Shown one piece after another: positions 49,663 through 63,560 of a stretch of DNA of 64,000 nucleotides. Source of the DNA: Niebla homalea (taxonomy: Eukaryota > Ascomycota > Lecanoromycetes > Lecanorales > Ramalinaceae). The notes under the pieces were generated by a model that ran no database searches, was not told where the DNA came from, and worked only from the letters and a program-made list of their open reading frames with translations. A program made the translations under genes and the position numbers. The stretch lies in assembly GCA_019925105.1 (NCBI GenBank), contig JAHGAU010000022.1, forward strand, positions 744,001 to 808,000, read 5' to 3'. Position 1 is the stretch's first letter, and each line of letters starts with the position of its first letter.

Positions 49663-51929
49663 TTTTAATTACTATTAATTTTTTTAAAAGGTAATAATCC
49701 GAAATATTAAATTATATATATAATTAAAAAAGGAGAGAACCATATACTTCCCGTATTTAAACCGTATTTATCGGTATAATAAATCTTAATATTTTACGTT
49801 AAAGAACTTAACTTAAAAAGGAAGATATCGTATTTTTTATTTTTCGGATTTAAGAAATCTCTTTTAAGTTTTCGTTTGAATTAAAGTTTATAACCGTTAA
49901 CGATAAAAATCAATATTAAATATCCCGATTTAAGTCCGTTATGTCTCCTTTTTATAAGCAGAAACGGATATAATTTAAATCTATATTAAACCCTCCTTAA
50001 GAGCAGGAACGTTAAAAATAACAATTTAAGTCCGTTATATTTACTCCCCCAGAGTAAAACCTCCCTCCTTCAGAATAAATATCCTTTATAAACGTATACT
50101 ATAATAAGTAGGAATAAGGCTTTTATATTATTATTATATAGAAAAAAAAGGAGTTAAATAAGATAATTTATTAAGTTAAACTTTATAAAATAAAGCTTTA
50201 TAAATAATTTATTTATTTAAATAAATAAGTATCGGAAACTCATTCCGTGGACTTTTAGAGTATATATAAATTACTATTAAATTATACGGTATAAACTAAA
50301 ACGCTTTATTTAATCGTTATTAATCATAAGTTTATATTGCCGGATATTTATAAATAAATTATAGGCGAAACTTAAACTAAGAATCCAAAGAAAAATCCTA
50401 TAATTATATTAAGGTCTTTATACTCTTTAAGTATAAAGGTAAAAGTATTAAGGAGCTTTAAAAGTAAATTAAAAATACCTTTATAACTTTCTCCTTAAAC
50501 TCCGATTATAATACGGACCACGTCCGTATTATATAGGCTTTATTCTCTTTAAAAGATAAAATTAAGGGCTTATAAGCGTATTATAAGCGCGAGTTTAAAC
50601 TTAATTCTACGTTAACTTAAAAAAATTCATTAAATTTTTAAGTTCCTTAATATTAAATTTTATTAATAAAAAAATAGAAATTTAACTTTAATATATAAGC
50701 CTAAAATAAGGTAAAAAGTAATTAATTTATAGTTTTAACGTATAAATAATATCTTTAAAAAGTTAACTCTTAAAGTATATAAAAGAATAGCAAATTATTT
50801 ATTTATTTTATAAGCTTAAAAAGTAATTATATTATACGATAATATAAACGTTAAATGAAGTTCCTTTATATATAATAAAATTATTACGTATATAAATTAT
50901 CTTAAATTTAATAATATAACCGCTTATTCTTTATAAAAAAAAAGTAAGAAAAAGATTACTAAGAGTAAATCTTTAAGGAAGGAATTTAAATCCTTTATAA
51001 GTCAGTTATTAAATTAAGGCTTTTTATAGGGTTAATAAACGGACCTTTCCGATATAATATATTATTATTATTAAGTAAAAAGGCATAAGAAATTAAGCTA
51101 TTTATTACTTAAAAAGGAACGGAAAGCTATTAAATCCGCTTTATACGTAAAAAAAAGAATAGTTCGGGAAACGTTAACCCCGTAATAAAAACTCCGTCGG
51201 AATATAGGGGCCGTAATTATTAATCTCGGAAAAAACTATTATTAATAAGGGTTAAATATTCCTTAATAATATTAAAAAAGGGAATATAGAAATTTATTTC
51301 AATACGGGGATAAAGATTAATATAATTAATTAAAACTTTATAATAAAGAAGGATTTACTTTATATTTAAAATATAATTTTATTAAAGTTTATTTAAATAA
51401 ATAATAATAATATATTTTATTATAACGTTTACTTATTAAAGCTTTATATACGTAATAATAAAAAGTAACCAAGAATAATAAAAACTATCGTATATATAAT
51501 AAATAAATAAGGCTTACCGATAACTTTAAGGATACCAGGTTTAATTAATTTAAAAATTAAATTAAACCTTAAAAAGAAGAAATAACGTTTTAAAATTAAT
51601 AAATAAATTTTTTAAATTAATAAATTATATATATTTACGGTAATATTAAAAAAGGAGCCGGTAATATATATTTTAATAATTATAAACCTATTATTTAAGA
51701 GTTAAATTAACCTGGAAGCGGTTAAAAGCTATATAGGCCGTAATTTAACTATAAAAGGACCGTTTTTATTAACCGAATTATCCGAATATACGGATATTTT
51801 TTTAATAAAAGAAACCGGTAAGCTCCCCGTATATATAGGATATAATTACGTAATTAAAACCACCGTTAAACCGCCGTATAAACCCTTATATAACTTATTT
51901 AATATAAAGTTAACGGTTCTTTAAGTTTA

Positions 51930-52480
51930 CTTAAATAAAATATTAAAAAAAAAAATATAATATTTTATTAATCCTACGGGTTTATTAATCTTCTTTATAC
52001 TTAAGAAGGACGGGGTTTACGTCTTTACGTAAGTTATTAAGGGTTAAATAAAATAACGGTTAAGAATCATTATTTTTACCCTTAATTAATAAAACTTTAA
52101 ATCGATTTTATAAAGTAAAAAGGTTTATAAAGCTTAATCTTAAGGATATTTATTACCGTATATAAATTAAAGTAAATAATAAATAAAAGATTACGTTCTG
52201 GATACATTATAATTACTTTAAATATATAATTATATTATTTAAGTTAATAAACGTATTAATAACCTTTTAGGCTTATATTAATAAGTTATTAACCAATATT
52301 ATTAATAAATTCTACGTTATATACCTAAATAATATCTTAATTTTTTTACGTATTAAAAACGAGTATTTAACGTATATAAAATGGGTTTTAAAGCGGCTTT
52401 AAAAGTTTAAACTTTTTATAAATTTTAAGAAGTATAAGTTTTTTATTATTAAAGTAAAATTTCTAGGATTTATAATATTA
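51930..52480 (+). pseudogene. Gypsy reverse transcriptase remnant
   Basis: Readable blocks in order: LLIFFILKKDGVYVFT (ancestral AGxPILFVxKKDGxLRxCVDYR), LKLNLKDIYYRI-like (LDLKDAYHRI), an ITFWIHYNYFKYIIILFKLINVLITF block (KTAFRTRYGHFEYxVMPFGLTNAPATF), and YVIYLNNILIFLR at 52313-52351. The YLDD catalytic box is now YLNN (52322-52333), two G-to-A changes. FINFKKYKFFIIKVKFLGFI follows as the usual downstream block. Confidence 0.88.
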
Positions 52481-54010
52481 ATTATAAACGTAATAATAAA
52501 TAAAAATAAAATAAATATAATTATATTATAGCTTAAGTTTAAGTTTTTTTATAATATATAAGTCTTTCTTAATTTTATTAATTTCTTTAAGCGTTTTATT
52601 TATTATTATTCTATAAAAACGGTTCCTTTAACGGAGCTATTAAAAGGGAATATAAAGGGTATAAAGTAGGGCCCGTTTACGTAACCTTTAATAGTAAAAC
52701 GGGCGTTTAAAAAATTATATAAAGCGTTCCTTAATATTCCGATTTTACGTTATTTTAACCCGAGCCTTTAAATCAGGGTTAAAATAAATACGTTTAACTT
52801 CGGCTTTATAAATATCCTATCTTAATTATATTAAAATAAATAATAATAATTTATCGCTTTTTAATTTTATAAAATAACGGATATAAAACGTAATTATAAA
52901 ATTTATAATTAAGAATTATTAATAATTATCATGGCTTTTAAGTAATAACGTTATTACCTTAAGGGTAATTTTTATACAATTAAAATACTAATTAACCACA
53001 ATAATTTAAGAGGTTTTATAAGGGTTATTATTTTAAATAATAAATAAATATAATAAGTAATAAAGTTAATTTTATTTAATTTTATTATTAAGTACCGATC
53101 AGGTATTTTTAACCCGGTAAATATACTTAATTAACGACTTAATTATATATTTATTAATATATTAATATTAAAATTATTATTTACGTTATAAAAGAAGCTG
53201 GCGATTATAAAGGGTTTAATTAATTTTATATTCTAAAAGATTTTAAAAATCTATAAATAAGCCTTAATTAATTAAAATAGGGCGGTATAAAAACGTAAAA
53301 ATAATATATATAAGCCGTTAATAATTATTCCTTTTTTAAAAGAAATAATTTAGAATTTAATAATTAATATTATTTAAAAAATATACTTAAGATCGGTATA
53401 TTATATAAAATATAAGGACCCTTAAACTTTAAAAGAGGGTAATATTGCGGGTACGTAAGTTATATATATTTATAACGTAATTAAAAAATAGCTTAACCTT
53501 ATTATTAAGATTATTAATTATAAATAGTTTATTTTACGTATTCTTATTTAAATTATAATAATATATAAAACGGTATATAATTTTAAGATTAAATCTATAA
53601 TAAAATTTATTAAAGTACTTTAAGTTAAAAATATTTTTATTTTAAACCGTAAAAGCGTTTAATTTATAAGTAAAATACTTAAAAGAACCGATAAATAAAT
53701 ATTTAACTTAACCGGTCTTCTAAAATATAATAAACGCTTATATATCTTTATTAAAAAAGCCGTATAAAAGGAGTTATTAAAACAATACTATAATAACCCC
53801 GTTTTAAGATACCTTAGAAATAATTATATTAAAGAAGTCCTTAATAAATCCTATATTTAAGAAAATATAAATATAAATATTAAATTATACGTTAATTCAT
53901 ATGATATTTATTAAAGAGTGAAAGCTTTTAAATATAAGCCTTATAATAAATTAAATAATTTATTAATACCGTTATATCCTTTTTAAGAAATTATTATAAA
54001 TTTTATTATA

Positions 54011-54460
54011 GATTTATTACTTAATAAGTAATAAGGCTATATATATAATATAATCTTAATTATAATTAATCGTTTAATTAAGAAATTAAGATTATTTTTT
54101 ATAATTAAAAAGATTATTACTTTTAAGTTAATTAAACTTCTTTTTTAATATATATTCTAAGAGTATGGGGCTCTTAAGGATATCGTAACCGATTAAGGTT
54201 TACTTTTTATAAGTTCTTATTAAACTAAGGTATATAATATAATATATACGTTCCGTAAATTAAGTATTTTTTTTTTTATTTTTAAATAAATAATTAAACG
54301 GAACGGTAAAATTAAATTCTTAAATATTATTTTAAGACGTATTATTATAAGAATTAAGATAATTAAGCTTTAATATTAAAGATTATAAACTTTATTTATT
54401 CTATAAATAATAATACTATAATTAATAAGTTTTTATCGGAAGCCTTAATAAGGTACCTTT
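54011..54460 (+). pseudogene. Gypsy integrase remnant
   Basis: Through stop codons, the translation preserves the shape of a Gypsy integrase core: IIINRLIKKLRLF (VVVDRFTKxAHF), then KLIKLLF.YIF.EYGALKDIV (ELAxLLFEHIFREHGAPxxIVTDRG), then a NGKIKFLNIIL block (HPQTDGQTERQNQxLEHYLR). Catalytic residues are obscured by RIP. Confidence 0.75.
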
Positions 54461-56620
54461 TAACGTTTTAAGAGTAAATTAACGATAAATTAAATAGAAT
54501 GAAAATCCTAACCGTAATTAAAAGAGTTAAAAAATTATTAACGGTTTAAAATAATATAATAAAGCATTAATAACGTATTAAAAAAGCGGAAATAAAGTTT
54601 TATAACTATAAATATAAAATTTAAAAATATAAAATTAAAAATATAATTATATTATCTATAAAAAATAATAAATAAAAATAATTAAATAAAAAATTTTTAT
54701 ATAAATTTATCGGCTTATTTACGGTTTTTAAGTTAATCGGATATTAAATATACCGTTTAACTTTATGATTTACCTATAGGATATATAATATGTTTTACGT
54801 ATCCTTACTTAAACCATATAGGAAGTAATTTAAGGTTAAAAATAATTATTTATTATTAAATTTTATTAATAATAAATTAAAATAAGAAATTAAAAGATTA
54901 TTTAACCGTAATAAAATTAATAAAGAATTATACTATAAAATTAAATAAAAAGGGTTTTTAGCCATTTATAATAAGTAAATTCCAGCAAAAAATTTAAAAT
55001 ATATAAAAGAGCTATAAAGTATATTTAATAAGAAGTATAAATAATTACGGTATAAAATATAGGACGTATAGCTTAAATATAAGGTATTTAATTTTATTAT
55101 AAGGATAAGCCTTAATATAAATATAAAAGTACTATTATTTATATACGTATATTAAGTGCTATTAATTTATAATTTTTAAATTTATTATTTTTTATACTCC
55201 CTTACTGTAATTTACTTATTACCTATTTAAACCCTATACGAAAATCAGTATTTAAACCTATAATTTCTTTACGGTAAAAACGTACCTTAATTAATTAAGT
55301 AACTTATAATACTATATAATATAAAGTAAATATACTTAAGAAGTTATTACTTTATAAAACGGCTTATAATTAAAGGTTTATCGGTACTTTTAAGTACGAA
55401 CGTTTATAACCCGTTAAGGGATTATAGGGGGTCCGACGTAATATAGGGAAATTAAGCTATAATAAGCTTATCGGAAAAACAATAGAAAATACTAAAGAAA
55501 ACTTAAAGTTAATTAATAAACGTAAAATCTATAAAATAAGCGTTAAAAACGGATAAAATATTAATAAAATAAAAGTATATTATATAAGCGATCCGCCGGC
55601 GTTTATAGCGGATAATTTACGTTTAAAGAAGGGATTCTTATATACTTATTATTTAAACTTTATATTAAAATCCGGAAGTTAAAATAAATTAAGCTTAAGT
55701 TATAATATAATTAATAATATATAGGCCGTAATAAAAGTACGCTTATAATAAAACGACTTAAATTAATTAATTACTTAAGTATAAAAGCCATATAACCGGT
55801 ATTATTAATTATATTATATTTATATTTAATTAATATTAATACCTTAATAATATTTTATTAAGAAAGCTTTAATTTTATAACGATTAAAAAACGTAAGAAC
55901 TTTATATAGTATTTAATAAAGTTTACTTATATATTTTTATGCTATTTTTCGTCTTTTTTAAGTATTAAAGTAAGTTAATAATAATATAAAAATATACGAT
56001 TTATTTAAGCGTTTAATTTAAATAGGATTTAAATATACGTTTAACTTACGTAATAATTATATCGCGTAAAAATAATAAGGTTAAAAACGTATAATTTTAT
56101 ATAACGTTTTTTAACTAAATAATAGGAATACTTTATTAATTTTAACCTTTTTTTTTATCGACCTTAATATTATATAACTTATATAAGGGCTTATAGAAAT
56201 AGTAAGTATATCGTAAATAATACTTTTTATTAAGCGTTATTTATACGGTATAAGTAAACCTCATAAATAATTTATTTAATAATTATAAAGGTAGCTTAAC
56301 TAGAAGCTAAACGGGTTAAAAGAAATTATTAATAGATAATTTTAATATAATTATATAATTTAAATATAAATCGGCTACGACTTAAATACGTTTAAGAGAG
56401 TATATATATTATTATAAATTTAAAGTATTTTTATTTATAAATATAAAGACTTTTACCGGGTAATATTAATATTATTAACGTTAAGAGTTAAGCGAATACG
56501 TTATATACCCGTATTATAATGCCTATAAACTGTTTTTTTTTTTTTTTGGGTTTTTAAAGGTTTTTAATAAGCTACTTTAAGGTTATAATTAAAAACTATA
56601 GCTTTAAGGATAAAGCATTA

Positions 56621-56634
56621 AGGAGAGGAGGTAT
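56621..56634 (+). other. Polypurine tract of the Gypsy element
   Basis: AGGAGAGGAGGTAT directly abuts the 3' LTR at 56635. A purine tract here primes plus-strand DNA synthesis and fixes the coding strand as plus. Confidence 0.7.
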
Positions 56635-56845
56635 TATTATAGTAGGAAATAATATAAAGGTTAATGCTTACCTTGTAACCCTAGCGTAATTGGGCCATAG
56701 GAATACTTAATACCTGTCCTTCCCACTTTTCCTTCTACTTCTTTAGCAATTAATTTACTTATTAAATATACCATTTATTAAGGCTATATACACATTTCAT
56801 ATTACCATACTACCCTCAAGCTTTAGGCATACGTCTGGCTTAACA
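56635..56845 (+). repeat. 3' LTR of the Gypsy element
   Basis: 211 bp. The first third is mutated, while the last 120 bp are much better preserved than in the 5' LTR. Ends CTTAACA at 56845. Confidence 0.92.
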
Positions 56846-58368
56846 TATATATACCGGAGGTCGGATAAACGTCAAATATAAATATAAATAAAAAAGTAAA
56901 ACGCTATATACGTCTTTATCTTTGATTTTTTATTTACGGAAATTAAGTTAAAATTTATTGTAAAAGTTAATATTTATAATTATTATTAAATATTATTTAT
57001 AAAGCGAAGTATCCGGGTAATTATTAAGTTTATAATATTTACCGGATTATTATTATAGTTTAGTTTTATTATAAAAATAAATAAAATGATTAAAAACTTT
57101 ATAAAAAAGGCTTATTATTAATTAAGGAAGAAAAAAAGAAACGGAAACCGGTTATATTAATTATATAAACCGGAAAGTATCTTTTATAACCGTAAAAATA
57201 TAATAATAAATACTTATTAAAAGTTTTTAAAAGAATTAACGGCGATAATAATATAAAGGGAATATATATTAAACGTATAAATATTAATAAGGATATTTAA
57301 AAGTATTACGTAAAATTAAGGTAATATAAATATATAAAAAAGTAAAAAAACAATGAATTTAAAAGCAGTCTTTATAAGAATATAGTTATAATATTATGGA
57401 TTTTCTTAAAAGAGTTAAAACATAAAAAGTATATAAATAAATTATTATTTTTTAAACGGCTATTAATATCCTTTACTTTAAGGGATAAAGGGTAGAGGTT
57501 TAATAAATACCGGTTTTTACTTTAACGTTATAAATATCAGGTTTTTACGGTTACCAGTAAGGCCAAAAGGCCGCGTATTAAGGAACGCCGGAATTAGCTT
57601 AGCTACATCCGTAGTATAAATCAATCAATCAATTAATCAATAATAAATAAAGAATAACTATAATAAGATTAATTTTTTAAGGAGATTAACTTAAACGTAG
57701 GTTAAAAAGTATAAATTAAGTATAATAATATATAAATTATATAAATCCTTATAAGTAATAACTTATAGTTTATTATTAAACTCCGCTATATAAATATTTA
57801 TCGTTATTAACTCCGTTAAAAGATTAAGGGTAAGATTATTTACGTTAAGTAAAGTTCTATTATTATTATCTTTGTAAACGGCTTAATAAAAATACTCTTA
57901 TTATAAAGATATAAAGAATTTTTAAAACTTTTAGGTCTTAAGGACCGTAAACTTATAAACCTTATTATATAATATGATTCGGTAAAACCCTGAAAACGTC
58001 GTTTTTAAGAAATTTAACTCTTAGAAAATCACGACTATGAACCGGGTATATAATAATTTTTCCGGGTTCGGTTATTCTCGTGGTTTTTTAATTTTTTCTA
58101 CTTTTCCAACTTTTCATAATAAATACTTAATAATAATTACTTTATAACTCTATATATACGTATGCCCGGAGCTTAGTTAAGTAAATATAAAGTCCCGGAA
58201 TTAATCGGTATATAAAGGTTTTATTATTATAGTTACTATTACTACTACCGGAATTTTTTACTTTGTTAAAAAACGCACCCATTATTATTATATTCCCGCT
58301 ATATCGATAAGGCTTAAGTATAACAATAAAATAATTACATAAGGATAAATAGGATCGGTATTATTACC

Positions 58369-58756
58369 TGTCAGACGTGAGGACGTATGAGAGTAGATAA
58401 TATGTATATGGATTGCATATTCTCTATCTAGGAACTATAGTGCTATCTATATGAAATACCTGGGTGGTATAAGATATATGACCAGGTAATGATATCTACA
58501 CGCGTTATAATAGTATCTTGGCACCGCTTATATAACGGCTTAATAATACTTTATGTAATATTACCATTATACCTGTACCTAGGCTAATATACCCCCTTAA
58601 GATCGTAATATTATAGTAATAATATAGATCCTGGATATCCTTATTATAACCACCTCTTAATTGCTAATATACCGTAACTATTATAAGTAAAAGGTACTTT
58701 TTAAATTTAAAATTAAAAAATTAAAAAGTTAAGAAAAATCAATAACCCTAAGAATA
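58369..58756 (-). mobile_element. Ty1/Copia element copy 4, 3' end only
   Basis: LTR 58369-58589 (221 bp, TGTCAGACG to GGCTAATA) plus internal DNA parallel to 5040-5215. It is inserted in Copia copy 3 about 28 bp before that copy's expected 3' LTR, in opposite orientation, with TTACC as the left flank. The Gypsy element starting at 58757 cuts it, so the rest should lie beyond 64000. Confidence 0.8.
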
Positions 58757-58922
58757 TGTTATGTGCATACATAGCATGGGAGATACGCGGGAGTATTCAT
58801 AGGTGTAGGACACTCTTTATACGTAGAGGACAGATGATCCTTAGGATCCCATCTATATTCAGGTAGAATCATGATTTATATATTATTACACCTTTTAATC
58901 TATATATTAATAAATAGTAACA
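58757..58922 (+). repeat. 5' LTR of the second Gypsy element
   Basis: TG...CA ends. The first 110 bp are almost unmutated (GCATGGGAGATACGCGGGAG), the remainder AT-rich. It abuts Copia copy 4 directly on the left. Confidence 0.75.
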
Positions 58923-61900
58923 ATAGCGACTTATATTAGTACTATATTAACGTATATCGCAAGATCCGTTCATACGAATTAAATTATCAGTTTATTAACT
59001 GCAGCGGATACTTCCTTTATAACGGCATTAAAGGTATTAACCTTATATCCTTTAAAAGACTATTTACAATTTACTTTTAAATACCTTTAAAGAAAGATTA
59101 GAAACGGTACTATAGAGAAGATATATATTTTATAGGCCTCTTAAATATTACCGGATTCTAATATTATTATTTTAATATATTAATTAAACGCTTTATTAAA
59201 ATTTAATAACTTAATAACTACGATAATTTTATACTTAACTTTAAAAGGAGTCGCTTAAATAATTAAGAATAATTAACGACTAAGTAACTTAAAATTATAC
59301 CTGCCGTAAGTAAATTACTTCGGTTAAAATCTTTTAAAGCTATAGAACTTATTACTTTTTCTTTTAATTTAATTCTTAAAAACTGGATTTTAGATTTTTT
59401 ATTACTTTAACGTAATCTTTTATACTTTAAAAACGCCTTATTATCGTTATAATTATTAAATAAATCGTTATCGATTTTAATAAAATTAAGTAAATTTAAA
59501 TCTCGTTAATACGATTAAAGTCCTTAACAACTTAATACCGTAAGATTATTACTTCTATCAAATAATTTTCTATTATTATAATAATTATTAAATTTACCTT
59601 TTATATTAACGTTAATATTATAACGCTCCCCGTTAATTTTAAGTATTAAACCGGAATCCGAGTCCAATAAATTCAATATATTAAACGTAACTTTATTAAA
59701 CTTAAGTTTATTATATTAAATAAAAGGTATTTTTATTAAAGAAATAATTTTTACTTAATTTATTAATCCGCTTAATCGGTTAAAAATAATAAGTTTTATT
59801 AAAGAATAAATAGTATAACTATAAGGTATAATTTAAGAATTAATTCCCGCTATTATATAAGGTTAATAGTAAAATAATCTTAATAATAATTTATTCTTTC
59901 CTTTTAATAATATAATATAATTAATAAAAGGCTTATAGTTAAATTAATTAATGAATTTTAATCCCGGCGACGTCGGATTTTTTAACCTTTTTTATAAAAA
60001 TAAGTCTTCCGATATACCTTTTATAATTAAATATTCCGGGAAGTATATTTTTTCCGGGATATATATATCTTTATTAATTAATTAAAGGTTATTATTTAAA
60101 TAATAAATATATAATTATTACGGAATAATTTATAATTATACTTAAGAAATACCGCTTTAAAGTAATATATTATAAAGTTATTAAATACGGAAAAATGACT
60201 TATTAAATATAATAACGGTTTAATTAAATAAACTTCTTAAATCGTCGTTAAATTTAAGTTATATTAATAAGTTAAGTTAAATATTCTGGTTACCGAAAAG
60301 TATACTATAAACGATATTTTTTTAAAATTAAGAGCCCCATAAATATAGATAGATTATTTTACGGGCTACGTATATTTTAAATTTTAATAATATTTAAAAT
60401 TAATTTACGCTTATTTATAAAGGGTTAAATTTGGAATTTTAGCGGAATTTATAATTATTAAATATAACTATAATCATTAATAATTACTTTAAGCTTATAA
60501 ATAAATATAAATATAGTTAATAAACTTACGTTATTAAATATCGCGTATTTACGTAAGCTTATTTATAAAATTATAAAGCGGGTACGTTATTTTAAAATAA
60601 CTAAAATTTCATAAAAAATTTAAAAACCGGTCCTTTTTCTTAATTTTTCGGGTTTTCCTTTTAAGCGTATAAATAAAATAAAGCTTATAATATCCGACCT
60701 TAAGAAAAACAAAAACGGTAGTTATTTTTAACGTTATAAAAGAAGATATTAATATTAGGTTAAGGAAAATTAAAGCCTTTAAGAAAAGGGTCCGATTTTA
60801 AGTATTAAACGTATTATATAAAATAAAGGGTTAATTAAGACTTTATACTTAAAAATAAAGAAAAAGAAAATATATTACTTAATAAAGAAGAATTAAAAGG
60901 ATCTTAAAATAATAATGAATTTATTACGGAAGAAATATATTTTATATATTAAATCCCCGCTTATTATTAATATATTAAATACGTATTAAAGTACTTATTA
61001 AGGAATAAACTTTTATTTATCTTAAAAATAATTATTAAAAACCAAAGGGAATAAACTTAATTATTCTTAAAGCCTTTCCGTTAAATTAACGGATTTAATT
61101 TATCAATAATTAATAAGCATAAACTTAATAAATTAATAATATAATATTTATAATTATTAACTCCACCATAATAAAGAGTACGTATCCTATTAACCTTACC
61201 TTTAAGGCATATTAATATATTATAAATAAAGTCCAATTTACCTTTAAATTACCCGCGGTAAACTTCTATATAGATAACGGGTATCTTATTATGATCGTTA
61301 ATTATAATATTATATTCTTTTAAATTTTAAATTTAAATTTTAAAATTTCAAAATTACTTAAGTTAATTCCGGTTATAAGCGTTAATAATTTTAAGTTAAT
61401 TATTAATAAATTTATAATATTTAATTTATTCTTTTTAGGGAAAAAGAATACGATATTTACTTTAAGAAAAAACTTAATTAAAATTTACTTAATACGTAAT
61501 TTACTTATTAATATTTTAATCGTTATTAATATTATAACTCTTAATAAAATAATAATCGATTTTAATAATTAAAAGTATATTATTAATACTTATAAAAATA
61601 TAAGTATTAAATTAATTATTTTTATAAAGGAAATAATATAATTCCGCTATATAATTTATACGAAGTAATAAACTTAAGTCCCAATTTATAGTATAATATA
61701 AATATTAATTATATATTAAAAAAAAGGGACTTTAAAAAAATTACTTAAGTCCCGGGATTTTATTTTTAAACCGTAGTTAATATTATTTTATAATCTCGGA
61801 TTTTAAAGTAATATATTTACGTATATTATTAACTTAAAAATATTGGTTATTTAAATTAAAAACGATATTAATTAAAAAGTTAACTTATTACGTAAAGTAA

Positions 61901-62599
61901 AACTTAGAATTTTATATAATTTACTTCCGTAACCTTATTATATAATAATCTTAAGTTTATTAATATTATTTATTACTTACAGATGGAAAACTTAAAAATC
62001 TAAATTATAAATTTATAAAGCTATTTTTATAATAATATTAATTTTTATATTTATTAAAATAATTTTTATAACTTTTAATTATTTAAAGACCCATTTAAAT
62101 TAATTATTATAAATTAATAATCGTAAAGAATAAGTTTTATTTAACGGTATTAAGATTTATACGTATAACGGAAATATATAAATTTAATTAAGTAATATCG
62201 TTAAAGAATTTAATAATATCTTTAAAGATAATAATATTATAATTAATATATTAAAGAATCAATATATATTTATTAACCTTTAATTAAATATAATTATTAA
62301 ACTTAAGAAAATATATAATATTAAGCGTAAAAATTAAGAAATTATAGATTAAGCTTTAAATAAGATATATAATAAGGGTAAGTTATATTAATTTACGTAA
62401 TTTACGGAGTTTTTATACTTTATTTTTATTATTTAACGTAATATTTTAAATAGACGTAAAGGCTATATTATAATTAATATTTAGTTACTTAATAAAATTA
62501 CGATTCCCGATTTATATTTATTATTATTATAATAAGAAATAATTTCTTTAATTATAAATTATAAATATATTACCGTAATTAATACCCACGGTAATTTTT

Positions 62600-63560
62600 A
62601 TTAATTTCTTATACGTAAATTTAACCAGTATAAAATCTATATTATTTCTTATAGGGGTTAAAAGGAATTTTCGGTTATATTAATAGGTTTTAAAAGTAAT
62701 TTTCCGTATATATAAAAATAAATAAATAATATATTACGTTTAATACGAGATTTTATGCGAATATTCATAAATAATATAATTATTTTTAATTATTTATTAA
62801 ATAAATCTATTATTTATTTACGTTAAGTCTTTTAGATTCTTAAAGATAAATAAATAAACTTTTTATTAATAAAATTATTTATCGGTTACTTTACGATTAA
62901 GTTCCTTAATTAATAAGTTAATTTTTAAAGATATTTACGCTTAATAATAAATTTAAAATTATTTAAAATTTTAAATTTTTTAACTTATTAAGAAATTTTA
63001 AAGTTTTCTTTAATCTTATAAATTAATTATATAGCGGAGTAAAAAATTATGCTTAACGCGTTACCCCGCCTTAAGTATATAAAATCTCTTTTATTATAAA
63101 TTTAAAAAAGTAAATCCAGAATATATTAATCTACGTTATAAATAAAAGATATCTTAAATTAAGTTTATATTTACTTAAGAAAAGGATTATACTTTTAAGG
63201 ATTTTAAAAACGTATTTTTAAAATCGTTATTTCTTATATATTATAATCTTAATTAATCGCTATTTATTAATATTAATATATTAAAGAAATTAAGTATTAT
63301 GGCTATAATATATTATATTAAAAATAACCCGTTACCTTATAATACTATAAAGATTAGCGATTTATTAAAAATTGCGTATAATAAGGTATAATTAATAATA
63401 TTCCTTAATAGAAGTTTAAATATAACCAAAAAAATTATTAACTTACGGAATTAAAGATTATAAGTATAATTTAGGTTAAACGTAAAATCAGATACTTAAT
63501 TAAAATAAATTATTATAAATTTAATTATATTATTTTTACGGATTATAATATAATTATTAA
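62600..63560 (+). pseudogene. Second Gypsy element: RT and RNase H remnant
   Basis: Readable blocks are RDFMRIFINNIIIF (62746-62787; the ...FINDIVIFS catalytic region with Asp mutated to Asn), then a YLRQVFQILEDRQI-type linker, then NFKVFFNLINQLYSGVKNYA (LxxFLGLTGFxRxYIPxYA). Near 63265-63400 comes an ISKKLGYGAIIYYIK-type RNase H block, and near 63480-63550 KIRHLIEINYYKFNYIIFTDYN. Some of these need stops read as Gln or Trp. This layout is shared by a widespread class of fungal Gypsy elements. Confidence 0.75.

Larger units (their letters stand above)
49452..56845 (+). mobile_element. Ty3/Gypsy LTR retrotransposon, complete but RIP-dead
   Basis: 7,394 bp. LTRs of exactly 211 bp at 49452-49662 and 56635-56845 start TGTTATGG (TATTATAG) and end TTAACA (TTAATA). 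Perfect TATAT duplications are at 49447-49451 and 56846-56850. The polypurine tract AAGGAGAGGAGGT precedes the 3' LTR. RT (51930-52480) lies upstream of integrase (54011-54460) on the plus strand, the Ty3/Gypsy order. Every frame contains stops. It is the youngest insertion in its stack, inside LINE copy 2. Confidence 0.92.
44393..57638 (+). mobile_element. Non-LTR retrotransposon (LINE) copy 2, interrupted by a Gypsy element
   Basis: Pieces 44393-49451 and 56851-57638 total about 5.85 kb, the same as copies 1 and 3. Target duplication AATAATAAATAAG/A is at 44380-44392 and 57639-57651. ORF1 starts at 44438, RT is at about 47835-48140, and the (AATC)n tail at 57619-57638. Across the Gypsy insertion the sequence joins exactly as at 41180-41210 of copy 1 (CTTATTTACTATAT then ATATA). 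It lies in Copia copy 3. Confidence 0.9.
33602..58368 (+). mobile_element. Ty1/Copia element copy 3, shattered by nested insertions
   Basis: Starts with an LTR (33602-33840) that is the reverse complement of the family LTR. Pieces remain at 33602-36154, 41988-42011, 42179-44392 and 57652-58368, together about 5.5 kb, close to the 5.57 kb of copy 1. Gag-pre-integrase (35335-35495), RT (43231-43735) and 3' region (57660-58260, reverse complement of about 5160-5450 and beyond) occur in the right order on the plus strand. Insertions are two LINEs, one solo LTR and, at the right end, Copia copy 4. The 3' LTR is not in the window. Confidence 0.75.
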
